From Lachnospiraceae bacterium UBA2864 (GTDB taxonomy: Bacteria > Bacillota > Clostridia > Lachnospirales > Lachnospiraceae), in contig DEFA01000047.1 in NCBI GenBank assembly GCA_002350525.1, forward strand, positions 13,426 through 46,816: DNA of 33,391 bases, in the 5' to 3' direction. Below, one piece after another: positions 16,345 to 24,985 of the stretch (positions within the stretch are counted from its first letter, which is position 1; every line of letters begins with the position of its first letter). The notes below the pieces were generated by a model, which did no database searches, was not told the origin of the DNA, and was given only the letters and a program-made list of their open reading frames with translations. The position numbers were made by a program, and so were the translations under genes.

Positions 16345-18156
16345 ATGGATAAACCGCGTTTCAAGTTATCCGGTATTCGTTTAAGAATACTCATTATTAC
16401 AATATCCACAGTTGTCTGTATAAGTATCGCCATCCTCTTTGCAGGCTACCAGACAGTTTCAAAAAATCTACTGATCAACCTTATTCAGACCTCTGAGACC
16501 AAGGTTTCTTTTTTGTGCAATTCAATCAATTCCAATATCTCAAATGTGAAAACCTTCATTAATACCTGTAAAGCCAACCGTAAGATCATGTCTTTTGCCA
16601 TGGAGAATCTGACAAACTCAAGCAGGGTAAAAAGAGATGCTCATGATATTGTATTTGAAAACTATAAAGCCAACAAAGGCATATCACAGAATCTTGTCAG
16701 AGTTGTCATTCTCGGAACCGAAAGGGACGATATCATTCAGATAGTTGAAGCTACCAATTCTTCAACCTCCGTATCCGCTGAAAGCATAACTTCTCTCCCG
16801 TATTTCGATAAGCTGACGCAAAACAAAGAATCAGTCGGAATCCTGTCTGATCCTTTTTTCACCACAAAAAAAGTATCCATGATACCTATGGCTGAATCCA
16901 TATATCATCCTTTTGAAGATAAGGTGATCGGTTATGTCTTTACAGAATTATCTACAAATGCTATTACAGATCCCATACGGGAAAATATACATGAGCCGAA
17001 TACAGATCTCTATTTCAGGATTGACAGTCATCTATATAAGTATAATAACAATGCTCTTGAGCCTTGCAGAGATTCATTCACTTTGATAGATAACATGGAT
17101 GCGTATGCATTGGATAACAAGACCGAGATAAGACGCATGTTCAACAACGAAACATCGGAAATAGTATTTTTGATATCCAGACCTCTTGAGATAAGCGGCT
17201 GGTATATCACTGAATGTGTCAGTACCGATATCTTTTTACACAGCGTACAGAAATCCTTCAAGAACATGCTTATCCTTATTCTGGCCGCAGGAGTTATAAT
17301 TACGATTACTTTGTATCTGTTTTTGTATAAAACCGTAACCGTTCCTGTTTCAAAACTTCAGAAACGTATCAAGAAGATCGAAAACGGAGATTTTTCAAGA
17401 GATCCTTCCACCGAATGGAACCACGAACTCGGAGATATCGGAAGAACCATTAACAATCTTTCGGAAACCGTTCAGGATATGGTTGTTCAGCGTGTCGAAG
17501 ACGAAAAAAAGAAAAACGAATATGAGTATAAAATGCTGCAAAGCCAGATAAATCCGCATTTCCTGTATAACACACTGAATTCCATCAAATGGATGGCTAC
17601 CATTCAGAATGCCCCGGGTATAGCGGAAATGACCACTGCCCTTTCACGTCTTATGAAGAGTGTTTCGAAGGGCACAAAAAACACGATCTCAATCAAGAGA
17701 GAACTTGAACTTGTAAAAGATTATTTCACTATTCAGAAATACCGTTACGGTGGAATCATCACTCTGAATATCATAAACGACGAGCCCGAACTTTTGTCAT
17801 GTGAAATCCTTAAATTTTCACTTCAGCCGATAGTTGAAAATGCAATATTCCACGGTATCGAACCAAAAGGTACCGCCGGAACCATTACCATACATATATA
17901 TTCCGATGAAGCAAAAGATGTCCATATAGACATTACCGATGACGGAATCGGAATGGATGACGAAACAATGTTTAAAGTTCTTAACGAACCAGGCGATTCT
18001 GCCGTATTCTTTAAGGAAATCGGCATCAGTAACGTTAACAAGAGACTCCAGTATAATTACGGTGATAAATACGGTCTGTTTATTAAAAGCGAAGTAGGCG
18101 AATATACGACCATAACCGTATTGTTACCTAATATCAAATGCGAGGATGAACTATGA
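16345..18156 (+). CDS. Sensor histidine kinase, YesM type
   Basis: A 603-residue membrane kinase that would sense an extracellular signal and phosphorylate the regulator encoded next. The first span is at about residues 12-32, the second at about 306-328, and between them lies a 270-residue outside domain of probable CACHE type. A HAMP domain (KTVTVPVSKLQKRIKKIENGDF) and the His_kinase domain with H405 in QINPHFLYNTL follow. The ATPase domain has the N box QPIVENAIFHG (N499) and DDGIGM. This is the YesM/LytS class. The start has only a weak GGA upstream. Translation of the regulator overlaps its stop (ATGA). It diverges from the sugar ABC operon and is its likely sensor. Confidence 0.93.
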   Translation: MDKPRFKLSGIRLRILIITISTVVCISIAILFAGYQTVSKNLLINLIQTSETKVSFLCNSINSNISNVKTFINTCKANRKIMSFAMENLTNSSRVKRDAHDIVFENYKANKGISQNLVRVVILGTERDDIIQIVEATNSSTSVSAESITSLPYFDKLTQNKESVGILSDPFFTTKKVSMIPMAESIYHPFEDKVIGYVFTELSTNAITDPIRENIHEPNTDLYFRIDSHLYKYNNNALEPCRDSFTLIDNMDAYALDNKTEIRRMFNNETSEIVFLISRPLEISGWYITECVSTDIFLHSVQKSFKNMLILILAAGVIITITLYLFLYKTVTVPVSKLQKRIKKIENGDFSRDPSTEWNHELGDIGRTINNLSETVQDMVVQRVEDEKKKNEYEYKMLQSQINPHFLYNTLNSIKWMATIQNAPGIAEMTTALSRLMKSVSKGTKNTISIKRELELVKDYFTIQKYRYGGIITLNIINDEPELLSCEILKFSLQPIVENAIFHGIEPKGTAGTITIHIYSDEAKDVHIDITDDGIGMDDETMFKVLNEPGDSAVFFKEIGISNVNKRLQYNYGDKYGLFIKSEVGEYTTITVLLPNIKCEDEL

Positions 18157-19766
18157 TCAAAATTTTAATTGCAGATGACGAACCGCTCGTTCAGGCAGGA
18201 ATTAAATCAATGATAAATTGGGCAGAACTCGATATGACCATCGTCGGAACCGCTTCAAACGGTTCCATTGCCTATAATATGATAGACGAACTTTGTCCCG
18301 ATATAATCATATCCGATATCAAGATGCCGGTTATGAGTGGTCTTGAACTGGCAAAAAAATGTCATGAGGAAAAACGCGAGCTTCCGATATTCATCTTTCT
18401 TACAAGTTACGAAGATTTTCAGTTTGTTAAGGAAGCAATGACTTATCGGGTAAACGATTATCTTATAAAACTCGAACTGACTCCCGAGGCCTTGACCGAA
18501 AGCCTGAATCTTGCCGTATCGAGACTTCAGGAAATTCAGAAAAAAAATAATATATCCGAAAGTCCGGTTGTTGACAGCCTCTATCTTATGAGGGACCAGT
18601 TTTACACAAGGCTTCTTCTCAACCTCTTCGAATCCAATGTTCAGTTTGAGGCACAGAGAGATAATCTTAAGATAGACTTTGACTATGATGCTTTTGCCGT
18701 CGGATATCTTACAATAGGCAGTGAAAAACTCAATACCATGGATTCCGAAAAGAGTCTTAATCTTTATACCAGCAGCATGCAGGTCGTTACGGAGCTTATA
18801 TCAAAGTATGTCCCCTGTCATGTTCTGGCAAAGGATATAAATTGTCTAAATATCATATTCTTCCTGAAGGATATCGAACCCGAGAATTACAAAAGCATAA
18901 TTGAAAATGCACTTAATCATGTTTCAGTAATGTTATATAACTACTACAACGTAAGTATATCCGTTGCCGTAGGGTCCTTCGTTAATTCTCCGCTGCAGAT
19001 ATCCTCTTCATATCAGGATGCAAAACAGATATCCACCCAGCTTGATAAGGGCAATAAGATTCTTTTCTTTGAGGATATTACTGATCAGAAAGAATTTACA
19101 AATGTATTCAACATGTCTCTCTTTAAAGAGGATATCCGTAAGGCTTATATAGAATATGATAAAGATGCGCTTGGAGATATCTTTAATTCGATCATAGAGC
19201 AGTTTGAAGGTCAGACACCGCATTTCATACAGGCACTTGATGCCGCAAGCAGTATCCTCTATATGTCGCTTTCACTGCTGAATAATGGAGAACAGATAGT
19301 TACTTCCATCTTCTCCGACAGTCCTAACGGATACAGATCCCTGTATGAGCTGACAACCGTAGAACAGATACTTCAGTGGCTCAAAGTTCTGAGGGACGGT
19401 TTATGTATGACTCTCGAATCTCAGAATAAGAATCATAAAAACCATATAGTTGAAAATGTAAAGAAATATATTAAAGAGCATATTCACGAGAAGCTGTCTT
19501 TAAACTCTGTTTCTGAAATCTTTAATATAAGTCCGAATTATCTCAGCGTGCTCTTCTCAAAATATAACGATGTAGGCTTTACCGATTATATTAATCAGTG
19601 TAAGATTGAAGTTGCCGAGAAGATGCTTCTCGAAGGTGATTATAAGATATATGAAATATCCGATACGCTCGGCTTTGAAAGCGCATTTTACTTCAGCCGT
19701 GTATTTAAAAAGATTACCGGAGTATCTCCGAGAAATTACGTTACCGGTAATTCAATCGTAAAATAA
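18153..19766 (+). CDS. Response regulator, YesN type, with AraC DNA-binding domain
   Basis: A 537-residue transcription regulator. The receiver domain (1-120) has D8/D9, the phosphoacceptor D55 in IIISDIKMP, T84 and K106. A long middle region (about 140-420) of the kind found in YesN proteins links it to two helix-turn-helix motifs of the AraC type at the C-terminus (SLNSVSEIFNISPNYLSVLFSKY and YKIYEISDTLGFESAFYFSRVFKKITGVSPRNY). The start codon overlaps the kinase stop in ATGA, so the pair is translationally coupled. It would activate the divergent ABC operon and perhaps its own operon in response to the extracellular uronate oligosaccharide. The lyase gene follows 23 bases later. Confidence 0.94.
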   Translation: MIKILIADDEPLVQAGIKSMINWAELDMTIVGTASNGSIAYNMIDELCPDIIISDIKMPVMSGLELAKKCHEEKRELPIFIFLTSYEDFQFVKEAMTYRVNDYLIKLELTPEALTESLNLAVSRLQEIQKKNNISESPVVDSLYLMRDQFYTRLLLNLFESNVQFEAQRDNLKIDFDYDAFAVGYLTIGSEKLNTMDSEKSLNLYTSSMQVVTELISKYVPCHVLAKDINCLNIIFFLKDIEPENYKSIIENALNHVSVMLYNYYNVSISVAVGSFVNSPLQISSSYQDAKQISTQLDKGNKILFFEDITDQKEFTNVFNMSLFKEDIRKAYIEYDKDALGDIFNSIIEQFEGQTPHFIQALDAASSILYMSLSLLNNGEQIVTSIFSDSPNGYRSLYELTTVEQILQWLKVLRDGLCMTLESQNKNHKNHIVENVKKYIKEHIHEKLSLNSVSEIFNISPNYLSVLFSKYNDVGFTDYINQCKIEVAEKMLLEGDYKIYEISDTLGFESAFYFSRVFKKITGVSPRNYVTGNSIVK

Positions 19767-19789
19767 CAATTGCCCACGGGAGGGTTCAC

Positions 19790-21622
19790 ATGCTTACCGA
19801 ATTATCAGAAAGTTTTAATAACGATTTTAAGGACTTTCGTCCCTATCCTACAATAGCCGATCGAGAAGCCTGGGCATCCGTGTCCGAAGTCTGGAAACAG
19901 AAGACCATAGCTTTAGCCGAGTCTTATCTTGATTATAAGTTCCCGGAACTTTCCGCTACGGACTTTATGGACTTTATTAGAACCGGAAACAGGATACGTT
20001 ATGAAAATCTATATTTTGAAAAAAGGTATGCCCTTGCTGCCCTCGTTCTCGCGGAATGTGTCGAGGATAAGGGACGTTTTACGGACGGGATAGTTAACGG
20101 CATTTTCTCCATATGCGAGGAAAGCGGATGGCTTCTCCCGCCTCATAACTCATATATAAGAGACACTCCTCAGCTTCCACTTCCGGATATTACACATCCG
20201 GTACTGGATCTTTTTGCGTGCGAGACCGGTGCTGTTCTTGCTACCGCATCCTATCTTCTTTCAGAGAGACTGAATGAGATAAGTCCTTTTATCACAAAAA
20301 GGGTCGAGTACGAGCTCGAAAGAAGGATATATATCCCATATATAAATGAGCATTTCTGGTGGATGGGAAACGGCACAGAACCGATGAATAACTGGACTAT
20401 CTGGTGCACTCAGAACGTTCTGCTTTCTTCATTTCTGATAAGTAAAGATAAGGAATATCTGAAGAAGGCCTTCAGAAAAGCCTGCAAAAGTGCCGATTAC
20501 TTTCTGAACGAATACGGTGACGACGGATGCTGTGACGAAGGTGCACAGTACTACCGCCATGCCGGACTCTGTCTCTTTGGAGCAATTGAAGTTTTGAATG
20601 CCGTGACAGACGGTCATTTCGGTTCTTTATATGATGAAGATAAAGTTAAAAATATAGCTTCCTATATCATGAATGTCCATGTCGATGGGGAGTACTATGT
20701 GAATTTTGCGGACTGCTCTCCTGTTGCAGGCCGTTCAGGTGTAAGAGAATACCTATTTGCCAAGAGGACCTGTAACAGTGAAATGATGCAGTATGCAGCA
20801 GAAGACTTTATAGCAGGTAAAGACGAGACTCTTCTGCTTCCGAAAGAGAGCAATCTCTATTACAGGCTTCAGAACGCCTTTACAGCTTCCGAAATTTCAG
20901 AATACAGTAAAAACGAGCAATCTGAAAAATCCTACCGTGATATATTCTATCCGAGTGTAGGTTTATTCATAACACGTGACAATAGTCTTTATCTTGCGGC
21001 AAAAGCCGGTGATAACGATGACAGTCATAATCATAATGACACGGGAAGTATTACGGTTTATAAGAACGGGAAACCACTTCTTATAGATGTCGGAGTCGAG
21101 AATTATACCAAGAAGACATTTTCTCCGGAACGATATGATATCTGGACCATGCAGTCTGCCTATCACAATCTGCCTACCGTAAACGGTTACATGCAGAAGG
21201 ACGGAGCGGATTTCTGCGCCCAAAATGTAGATTATTCTTTCGGTACATCCGAAAGTAAGATAAGTATGGAACTTTCTTCCGCATATCCTACAGAAGCCGG
21301 GCTGACTTCTTTTTTTAGAAGTGCCCGGCTCTGTAAAGACAAAGAAATTATTATCGAAGACTCCTACCTCTTTTCAGATCCCGATAAATCGGATGTGATC
21401 CTAAGTCTTATGACCTATGAACCTGTGACGGTCTCAGAGGTAAACAGTAATCTTCTACTTAAAATCGGGAATCTCGGTTCGCTTTTTATTGAAGGGGTAA
21501 AGCTCATAGATACCGAAACGATACCTATTACGGATTCCCGACTAAGTATCTGTTGGAAGCATGAGATTTACAGAACTCTTATCTCTGTTACGGATAACAG
21601 ATCTGTAATCCACATTTTATAA
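19790..21622 (+). CDS. Heparinase II/III family polysaccharide lyase (cytoplasmic)
   Basis: The 610-residue protein has an N-terminal alpha-toroid (to about 360) and a C-terminal beta-sheet domain of the heparinase II/III superfamily (families such as PL12, PL15, PL17, PL21). Likely active-site parts are Asn200/Asn201 and Trp202 in PMNNWTIWC, Tyr254/Tyr255 and His257 in GAQYYRHAG, and H413/H415 in HNHNDTGS, which matches the metal-binding and catalytic His segment. No signal peptide, so it should act on imported oligosaccharides, cleaving by beta-elimination to give an unsaturated uronate end for the GH88 enzyme across the divergent promoter. ATG at 19790 follows GGGAGGG. It ends 20 bases from the convergent dehydrogenase gene with no clear terminator. 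The exact PL family and substrate cannot be fixed by eye. Confidence 0.85.
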   Translation: MLTELSESFNNDFKDFRPYPTIADREAWASVSEVWKQKTIALAESYLDYKFPELSATDFMDFIRTGNRIRYENLYFEKRYALAALVLAECVEDKGRFTDGIVNGIFSICEESGWLLPPHNSYIRDTPQLPLPDITHPVLDLFACETGAVLATASYLLSERLNEISPFITKRVEYELERRIYIPYINEHFWWMGNGTEPMNNWTIWCTQNVLLSSFLISKDKEYLKKAFRKACKSADYFLNEYGDDGCCDEGAQYYRHAGLCLFGAIEVLNAVTDGHFGSLYDEDKVKNIASYIMNVHVDGEYYVNFADCSPVAGRSGVREYLFAKRTCNSEMMQYAAEDFIAGKDETLLLPKESNLYYRLQNAFTASEISEYSKNEQSEKSYRDIFYPSVGLFITRDNSLYLAAKAGDNDDSHNHNDTGSITVYKNGKPLLIDVGVENYTKKTFSPERYDIWTMQSAYHNLPTVNGYMQKDGADFCAQNVDYSFGTSESKISMELSSAYPTEAGLTSFFRSARLCKDKEIIIEDSYLFSDPDKSDVILSLMTYEPVTVSEVNSNLLLKIGNLGSLFIEGVKLIDTETIPITDSRLSICWKHEIYRTLISVTDNRSVIHIL

Positions 21623-21642
21623 TAAAAATAATAGCAAAAATA

Positions 21643-22515
21643 TTACTGATCTTTTGTTTTAACGTCTGTATCGGCTTCAATCTCATCAGCAAACTTGCTT
21701 TCATCAAGATTGTTAGGATCCTGTCCTATATAGGCAAGGATACCACCGTCGATATAGATCACCTGACCGTTTATAAAATCGGATGCTTCTGATGCAAGGA
21801 ATACTGCAAGTCCTTCAAGGTCTTCGGTACGTCCCCATCTCTGAGCAGGTGTCTTAGAACGTATAAAACGATCGAAAGGATTCATGGAACCGTCATCCTG
21901 CTTAGCTCTGAGCGGTGCAGTCTGCGGTGTTGCTATGTATCCCGGTCCTATAGCATTACACTGAATGTTATACTGACCGTATTCCGAGCAGATATTTCTG
22001 GTAAGCATTTTAAGTCCGCCCTTTGCAGCCGCATAAGCAGATACGGTCTCACGTCCGAGTTCACTCATCATGGAACATGCATTTATGATCTTACCGCCGC
22101 CTCTTTCCATCATGCTTGGAATAACAGCCTTTGCACAGATAAAAGGTCCCGTAAGATCTATATCTATTACAAGATTCCAGTCCTTTACCGACATTTCATG
22201 CATAGGGATTCTTCTGATAATACCAGCATTATTTACAAGTATATCAATAGGTCCTACCTTCTCGGCAACATCTGCAACAAACTTCTCTACCTGATCTTCT
22301 TTTGTTACGTCACAAACAGCGCCGTAAACATCTATTCCGAGTTCCTTATAGCTTTCAAGGCCTCTGTCAACCAGCTCCTGGTTAATATCATTGAATACAA
22401 CCTTTGCACCGACTGCAGCAAAAGCCTTGGCATATGCAAATCCAAGTCCGTAAGACGCACCCGTTACCCAGGCAACCTTATCCGTAAGTGCAAATTTCTG
22501 AAGAAAATCGTACAT
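21643..22515 (-). CDS. SDR oxidoreductase, probable 2-dehydro-3-deoxy-D-gluconate 5-dehydrogenase (KduD-like)
   Basis: A 290-residue short-chain dehydrogenase. The cofactor loop TGASYGLG (18-25), NNAG (95-98) and catalytic S148, Y161 and K165 (YAAAK) are present. Overall it resembles proteins called gluconate 5-dehydrogenase that lie next to kduI in uronate loci; with kduI directly upstream its likely job is the NAD(P)H reduction of 2,5-diketo-3-deoxygluconate to 2-keto-3-deoxygluconate. A C-terminal tail of about 25 acidic residues exceeds the usual SDR end. ATG at 22513-22515 follows GGAGG with 7 bases spacing, 18 bases after kduI. True gluconate 5-dehydrogenase activity remains the main alternative. 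It is the last gene of its operon and faces the lyase gene. Confidence 0.85.
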   Translation of the reverse strand: MYDFLQKFALTDKVAWVTGASYGLGFAYAKAFAAVGAKVVFNDINQELVDRGLESYKELGIDVYGAVCDVTKEDQVEKFVADVAEKVGPIDILVNNAGIIRRIPMHEMSVKDWNLVIDIDLTGPFICAKAVIPSMMERGGGKIINACSMMSELGRETVSAYAAAKGGLKMLTRNICSEYGQYNIQCNAIGPGYIATPQTAPLRAKQDDGSMNPFDRFIRSKTPAQRWGRTEDLEGLAVFLASEASDFINGQVIYIDGGILAYIGQDPNNLDESKFADEIEADTDVKTKDQ

Positions 22516-22533
22516 GGTTATTCCTCCTCTAAT

Positions 22534-23397
22534 TTATAACAGATCCTGATTTCTCACATCATCCATATCATCGAAATCCTGATTTTCACCGACCATTCCC
22601 CATATAAATGTGTAATTCTGAGATCCGCATCCTGAATGGATCGACCAGCTCGGAGATATAACAGCCTGTTCATTTCTCATAACAATATGTCTGGTTTCCT
22701 GAGGCTCTCCCATGAAATGCATTACAAATGCATCTTCAGGAATCTCAAAATAAAGATAAACTTCCATTCTTCTGTCATGTGTATGACAAGGCATTGTATT
22801 CCATACACTTCCCGGTTCAAGATGTGTCATGCCCATTTCAAGCTGGCAGCTCTCTACCTGTCCCGGAAGAATATATTTACATATGGTTCTGTGATTGGAC
22901 TGCTCTAAGGAACCGAGTTCTTTCTTGTTTTCGTCTTTGATGATGACAACATCCTCACCCGGCTCACCATTAACTTTAATGAGCTTTGTAGGATACTCAG
23001 CATGAGCAGGAGCACTGTTTATATAAAATTTAGGAGGATTCGAAGGATCAACTGCTTCAAAGGATATATCCTTCTTGCCCATTCCTATATACATTCCGTT
23101 TCTGTGAGCAACTTCATATCTCTTGCCATCGATGGTTATGATTCCGTCTCCACCGATATTGATAACGCCCATTTCTCTTCTCTGAAGGAAATACTCTGCT
23201 CTCAGTTCGTCACCGGCTTCAAGCTTAAGTACTTTACTGACCGGAGTTGCCGCACCGGTAATAATTCTGTCTATATGACTGTATACAAGGCGAATCTCAT
23301 CTTCAAAGAATACCTTTTCTATGAGAAACTCCTCTCTGAGTCTTTCGGTAGTATAGTTCTTTACATCTCTTGGAGATGCAGCAGTTCTTAGTTCCAT
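22534..23397 (-). CDS. kduI: 5-dehydro-4-deoxy-D-glucuronate isomerase
   Basis: KduI isomerises 5-keto-4-deoxyuronate, the non-enzymatic product of unsaturated uronate, to 2,5-diketo-3-deoxygluconate. The 287-residue cupin-like enzyme has the zinc ligands expected from the Escherichia coli enzyme: H205 and H207 in PCHTHDRRMEVY, E212 and H254 in SWSIHSGCG, each shifted by nine positions. The C-terminal YTFIWGMVGENQDFDDMD stretch is the family signature. ATG at 23395-23397 follows GAGGTGG. The ribosome binding site lies inside a 40-codon open frame that bridges from the upstream membrane protein gene. It is followed by the KduD-like dehydrogenase. The partner GH88 hydrolase is in the other operon of this window. 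Confidence 0.95.
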   Translation of the reverse strand: MELRTAASPRDVKNYTTERLREEFLIEKVFFEDEIRLVYSHIDRIITGAATPVSKVLKLEAGDELRAEYFLQRREMGVINIGGDGIITIDGKRYEVAHRNGMYIGMGKKDISFEAVDPSNPPKFYINSAPAHAEYPTKLIKVNGEPGEDVVIIKDENKKELGSLEQSNHRTICKYILPGQVESCQLEMGMTHLEPGSVWNTMPCHTHDRRMEVYLYFEIPEDAFVMHFMGEPQETRHIVMRNEQAVISPSWSIHSGCGSQNYTFIWGMVGENQDFDDMDDVRNQDLL

Positions 23398-23510
23398 ATT
23401 TGTCCACCTCTCTTCTTAATAAGACCGAGTCCATAACGAACTTCTGACAATGGCCATTCTAACACTGCTTTTAAAGAAGGTATATACACTATTTCAACTA
23501 ATTTATTCAT
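23388..23510 (-). CDS. Possible 40-residue small protein between the InlB-repeat gene and kduI
   Basis: A 41-codon frame starts with ATG at 23508-23510, overlapping the stop of the InlB-repeat gene by 8 bases, and ends at TAA 23388-23390, overlapping the kduI start by 10 bases. It would encode a mixed peptide with hydrophobic and basic parts (MNKLVEIVYIPSLKAVLEWP..., ending LIKKRGGQIWN). It fills the whole 105-base gap, which otherwise has no hairpin or promoter. The ribosome binding site is weak (AAGAGAAATA). I do not recognise the product; it could be a real coupled small protein, a decayed gene end or chance. Confidence 0.35.
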   Translation of the reverse strand: MNKLVEIVYIPSLKAVLEWPLSEVRYGLGLIKKRGGQIWN

Positions 23511-23877
23511 TATTTCTCTTATTCCAACCGGCGTAAAGAGTTATCTCTCCTTTGATCGTATTCTTACCGGTCTCCCACTCTACATCACAGGCCGGATCCG
23601 TATACCATCCCGTAAATGTATAGCCCTCTCTTTCAGGGTCTTCCGGGACCACTAGAAGTTCACCGTACATCTGCTTCTGAGGAGATACATCAGTACCTCC
23701 TCTTGAATCAAATGTCACTGTAAAGCCCGGATTTTTAAGATTTATGATAAGCACAAGTATAATAACCGCAATACATGAAGCAATTATTATATCCAGTGTT
23801 TTTACCGAGATTTTTACATGCTTATAGAGACCACGGAATTCTCTCGGTTTTCTACCATTATCAATCTTTTCTTCCAT
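23503..23877 (-). CDS. Membrane-anchored protein with one InlB-type B-repeat
   Basis: A 124-residue protein with a basic cytoplasmic N-terminus, one membrane span at about residues 29-46, and an outside domain (52-118) that matches a single InlB B-repeat / Listeria-Bacteroides repeat: FTVTFDSRGG, then EGYTFTGWYTDPAC, then ITLYAGW. Such repeats are usually found in tandem on large cell-wall proteins, so a one-repeat, one-span protein is unusual. It follows mglC by 11 bases in the same operon, which suggests a helper of the Mgl-type importer or a binding site near the cell surface. Two Cys lie at 35 (in the span) and 97 (in the repeat). No enzymatic motif is visible. Function is unknown; the domain call is firm. 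Confidence 0.8.
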   Translation of the reverse strand: MEEKIDNGRKPREFRGLYKHVKISVKTLDIIIASCIAVIILVLIINLKNPGFTVTFDSRGGTDVSPQKQMYGELLVVPEDPEREGYTFTGWYTDPACDVEWETGKNTIKGEITLYAGWNKRNNE

Positions 23878-23888
23878 ACAACCATTCC

Positions 23889-24971
23889 TTACTTCTTAAC
23901 CAGATATTTACGCATATCAAGCGCACATGCACAGAGGATTATTGCACCTTTTATAATATAAAGTGATGAGGAATCCACACCGAGTACGGTAAGCGCGACG
24001 AAGATTATACGTAACACGAATACTCCGAGTATGATTCCGGATATGGAACCTGTACCACCGACAAATGATACACCGCCGATTACACAGGCAGCTATGGCAT
24101 CACATTCGGCATTAAGGCCTGTACTTGCGGCAACCGATCCGCTTCGTACACCCTCTACAAATCCGGCGTATCCGTACATTATTCCGGCAAGTGCATGAAC
24201 AAATACGATCGTCATAAATACATTTACACCCGAAACCCTTGCTGCTTCGGCATTGGATCCTACTGCAAACATATTCTTACCGAATGCTGTCTTGTTCCAG
24301 ATAAACCACATAACCGCTACAAGAAGAGCCGCATAAAGAACATATCTCGGAACCGCTACATTTCCCAGACGGAACAGTTCTCCTCCGACAAATTCCTTAT
24401 ATTCGTTACTGAGACCTGATATCGGCTGACCGTTGTTTCCGTTGAGGCCGAAGAACCAGAGTATCACACCATATGTTATAAGCTGTGTGGAAAGAGTTAC
24501 TATGAACGGATGTAGACTGAACTTTGCTACGAAGAAGCCGTTCACCAATCCGACAAATGCGCCGATTGCAATAGCCGTAAGCAGCGTTACTAGTATCCAA
24601 AGGCCGGATGCAGGCGGAAGATTCGGAAACATCTTATTCGTAAAATCCGACTTCTGAAGCAGTACTGCCGCTACTGCCGCAGTAAGTCCGGATACACGTC
24701 CTGCTGAAAGATCGGTTCCCGTCAAAACTATACATCCCGCTATACCGAGTGCCATAGGAAGAAATGCAGCAACCTGTGTAATAAGATTCGCAAACGAACC
24801 GAGTGATAGGAAATTCGGTCGTACACTTGCTGTATATATTACAAAGAGTGCCATAAGAATATACAGCGCATTGTTTAATATTCCGTCCATCCAGAATCTT
24901 CTCTTATCCTTTGAAGTTAACAGTTTATAATCTGCCCGGACCTGTTTTATTCTTTTTACTGTTTTTATCAT
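23889..24971 (-). CDS. mglC: Mgl-type sugar ABC transporter permease
   Basis: The 360-residue permease of the CUT2 (ribose/galactose) family, with about eight to ten spans. Typical features are the NPxxLPMALG-like segment (FLPMALGIAGCIVLTGTDLSAG), GFFVAKFSLHPFIVTLSTQLITYG, TAFGKNMFAVGSNAEAARVSGVNV and the C-terminal GVSFVGGTGSISG. I use ATG at 24969-24971 (MIKTVKR), 9 bases after GGAGG; an ATG 18 bases upstream overlaps the mglA stop but would place the site within the coding region. It forms a dimeric channel with the MglA ATPase encoded just before it. Substrate would be a monosaccharide. Confidence 0.93.
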   Translation of the reverse strand: MIKTVKRIKQVRADYKLLTSKDKRRFWMDGILNNALYILMALFVIYTASVRPNFLSLGSFANLITQVAAFLPMALGIAGCIVLTGTDLSAGRVSGLTAAVAAVLLQKSDFTNKMFPNLPPASGLWILVTLLTAIAIGAFVGLVNGFFVAKFSLHPFIVTLSTQLITYGVILWFFGLNGNNGQPISGLSNEYKEFVGGELFRLGNVAVPRYVLYAALLVAVMWFIWNKTAFGKNMFAVGSNAEAARVSGVNVFMTIVFVHALAGIMYGYAGFVEGVRSGSVAASTGLNAECDAIAACVIGGVSFVGGTGSISGIILGVFVLRIIFVALTVLGVDSSSLYIIKGAIILCACALDMRKYLVKK

Positions 24972-24985
24972 TAGTATCTGCCTCC

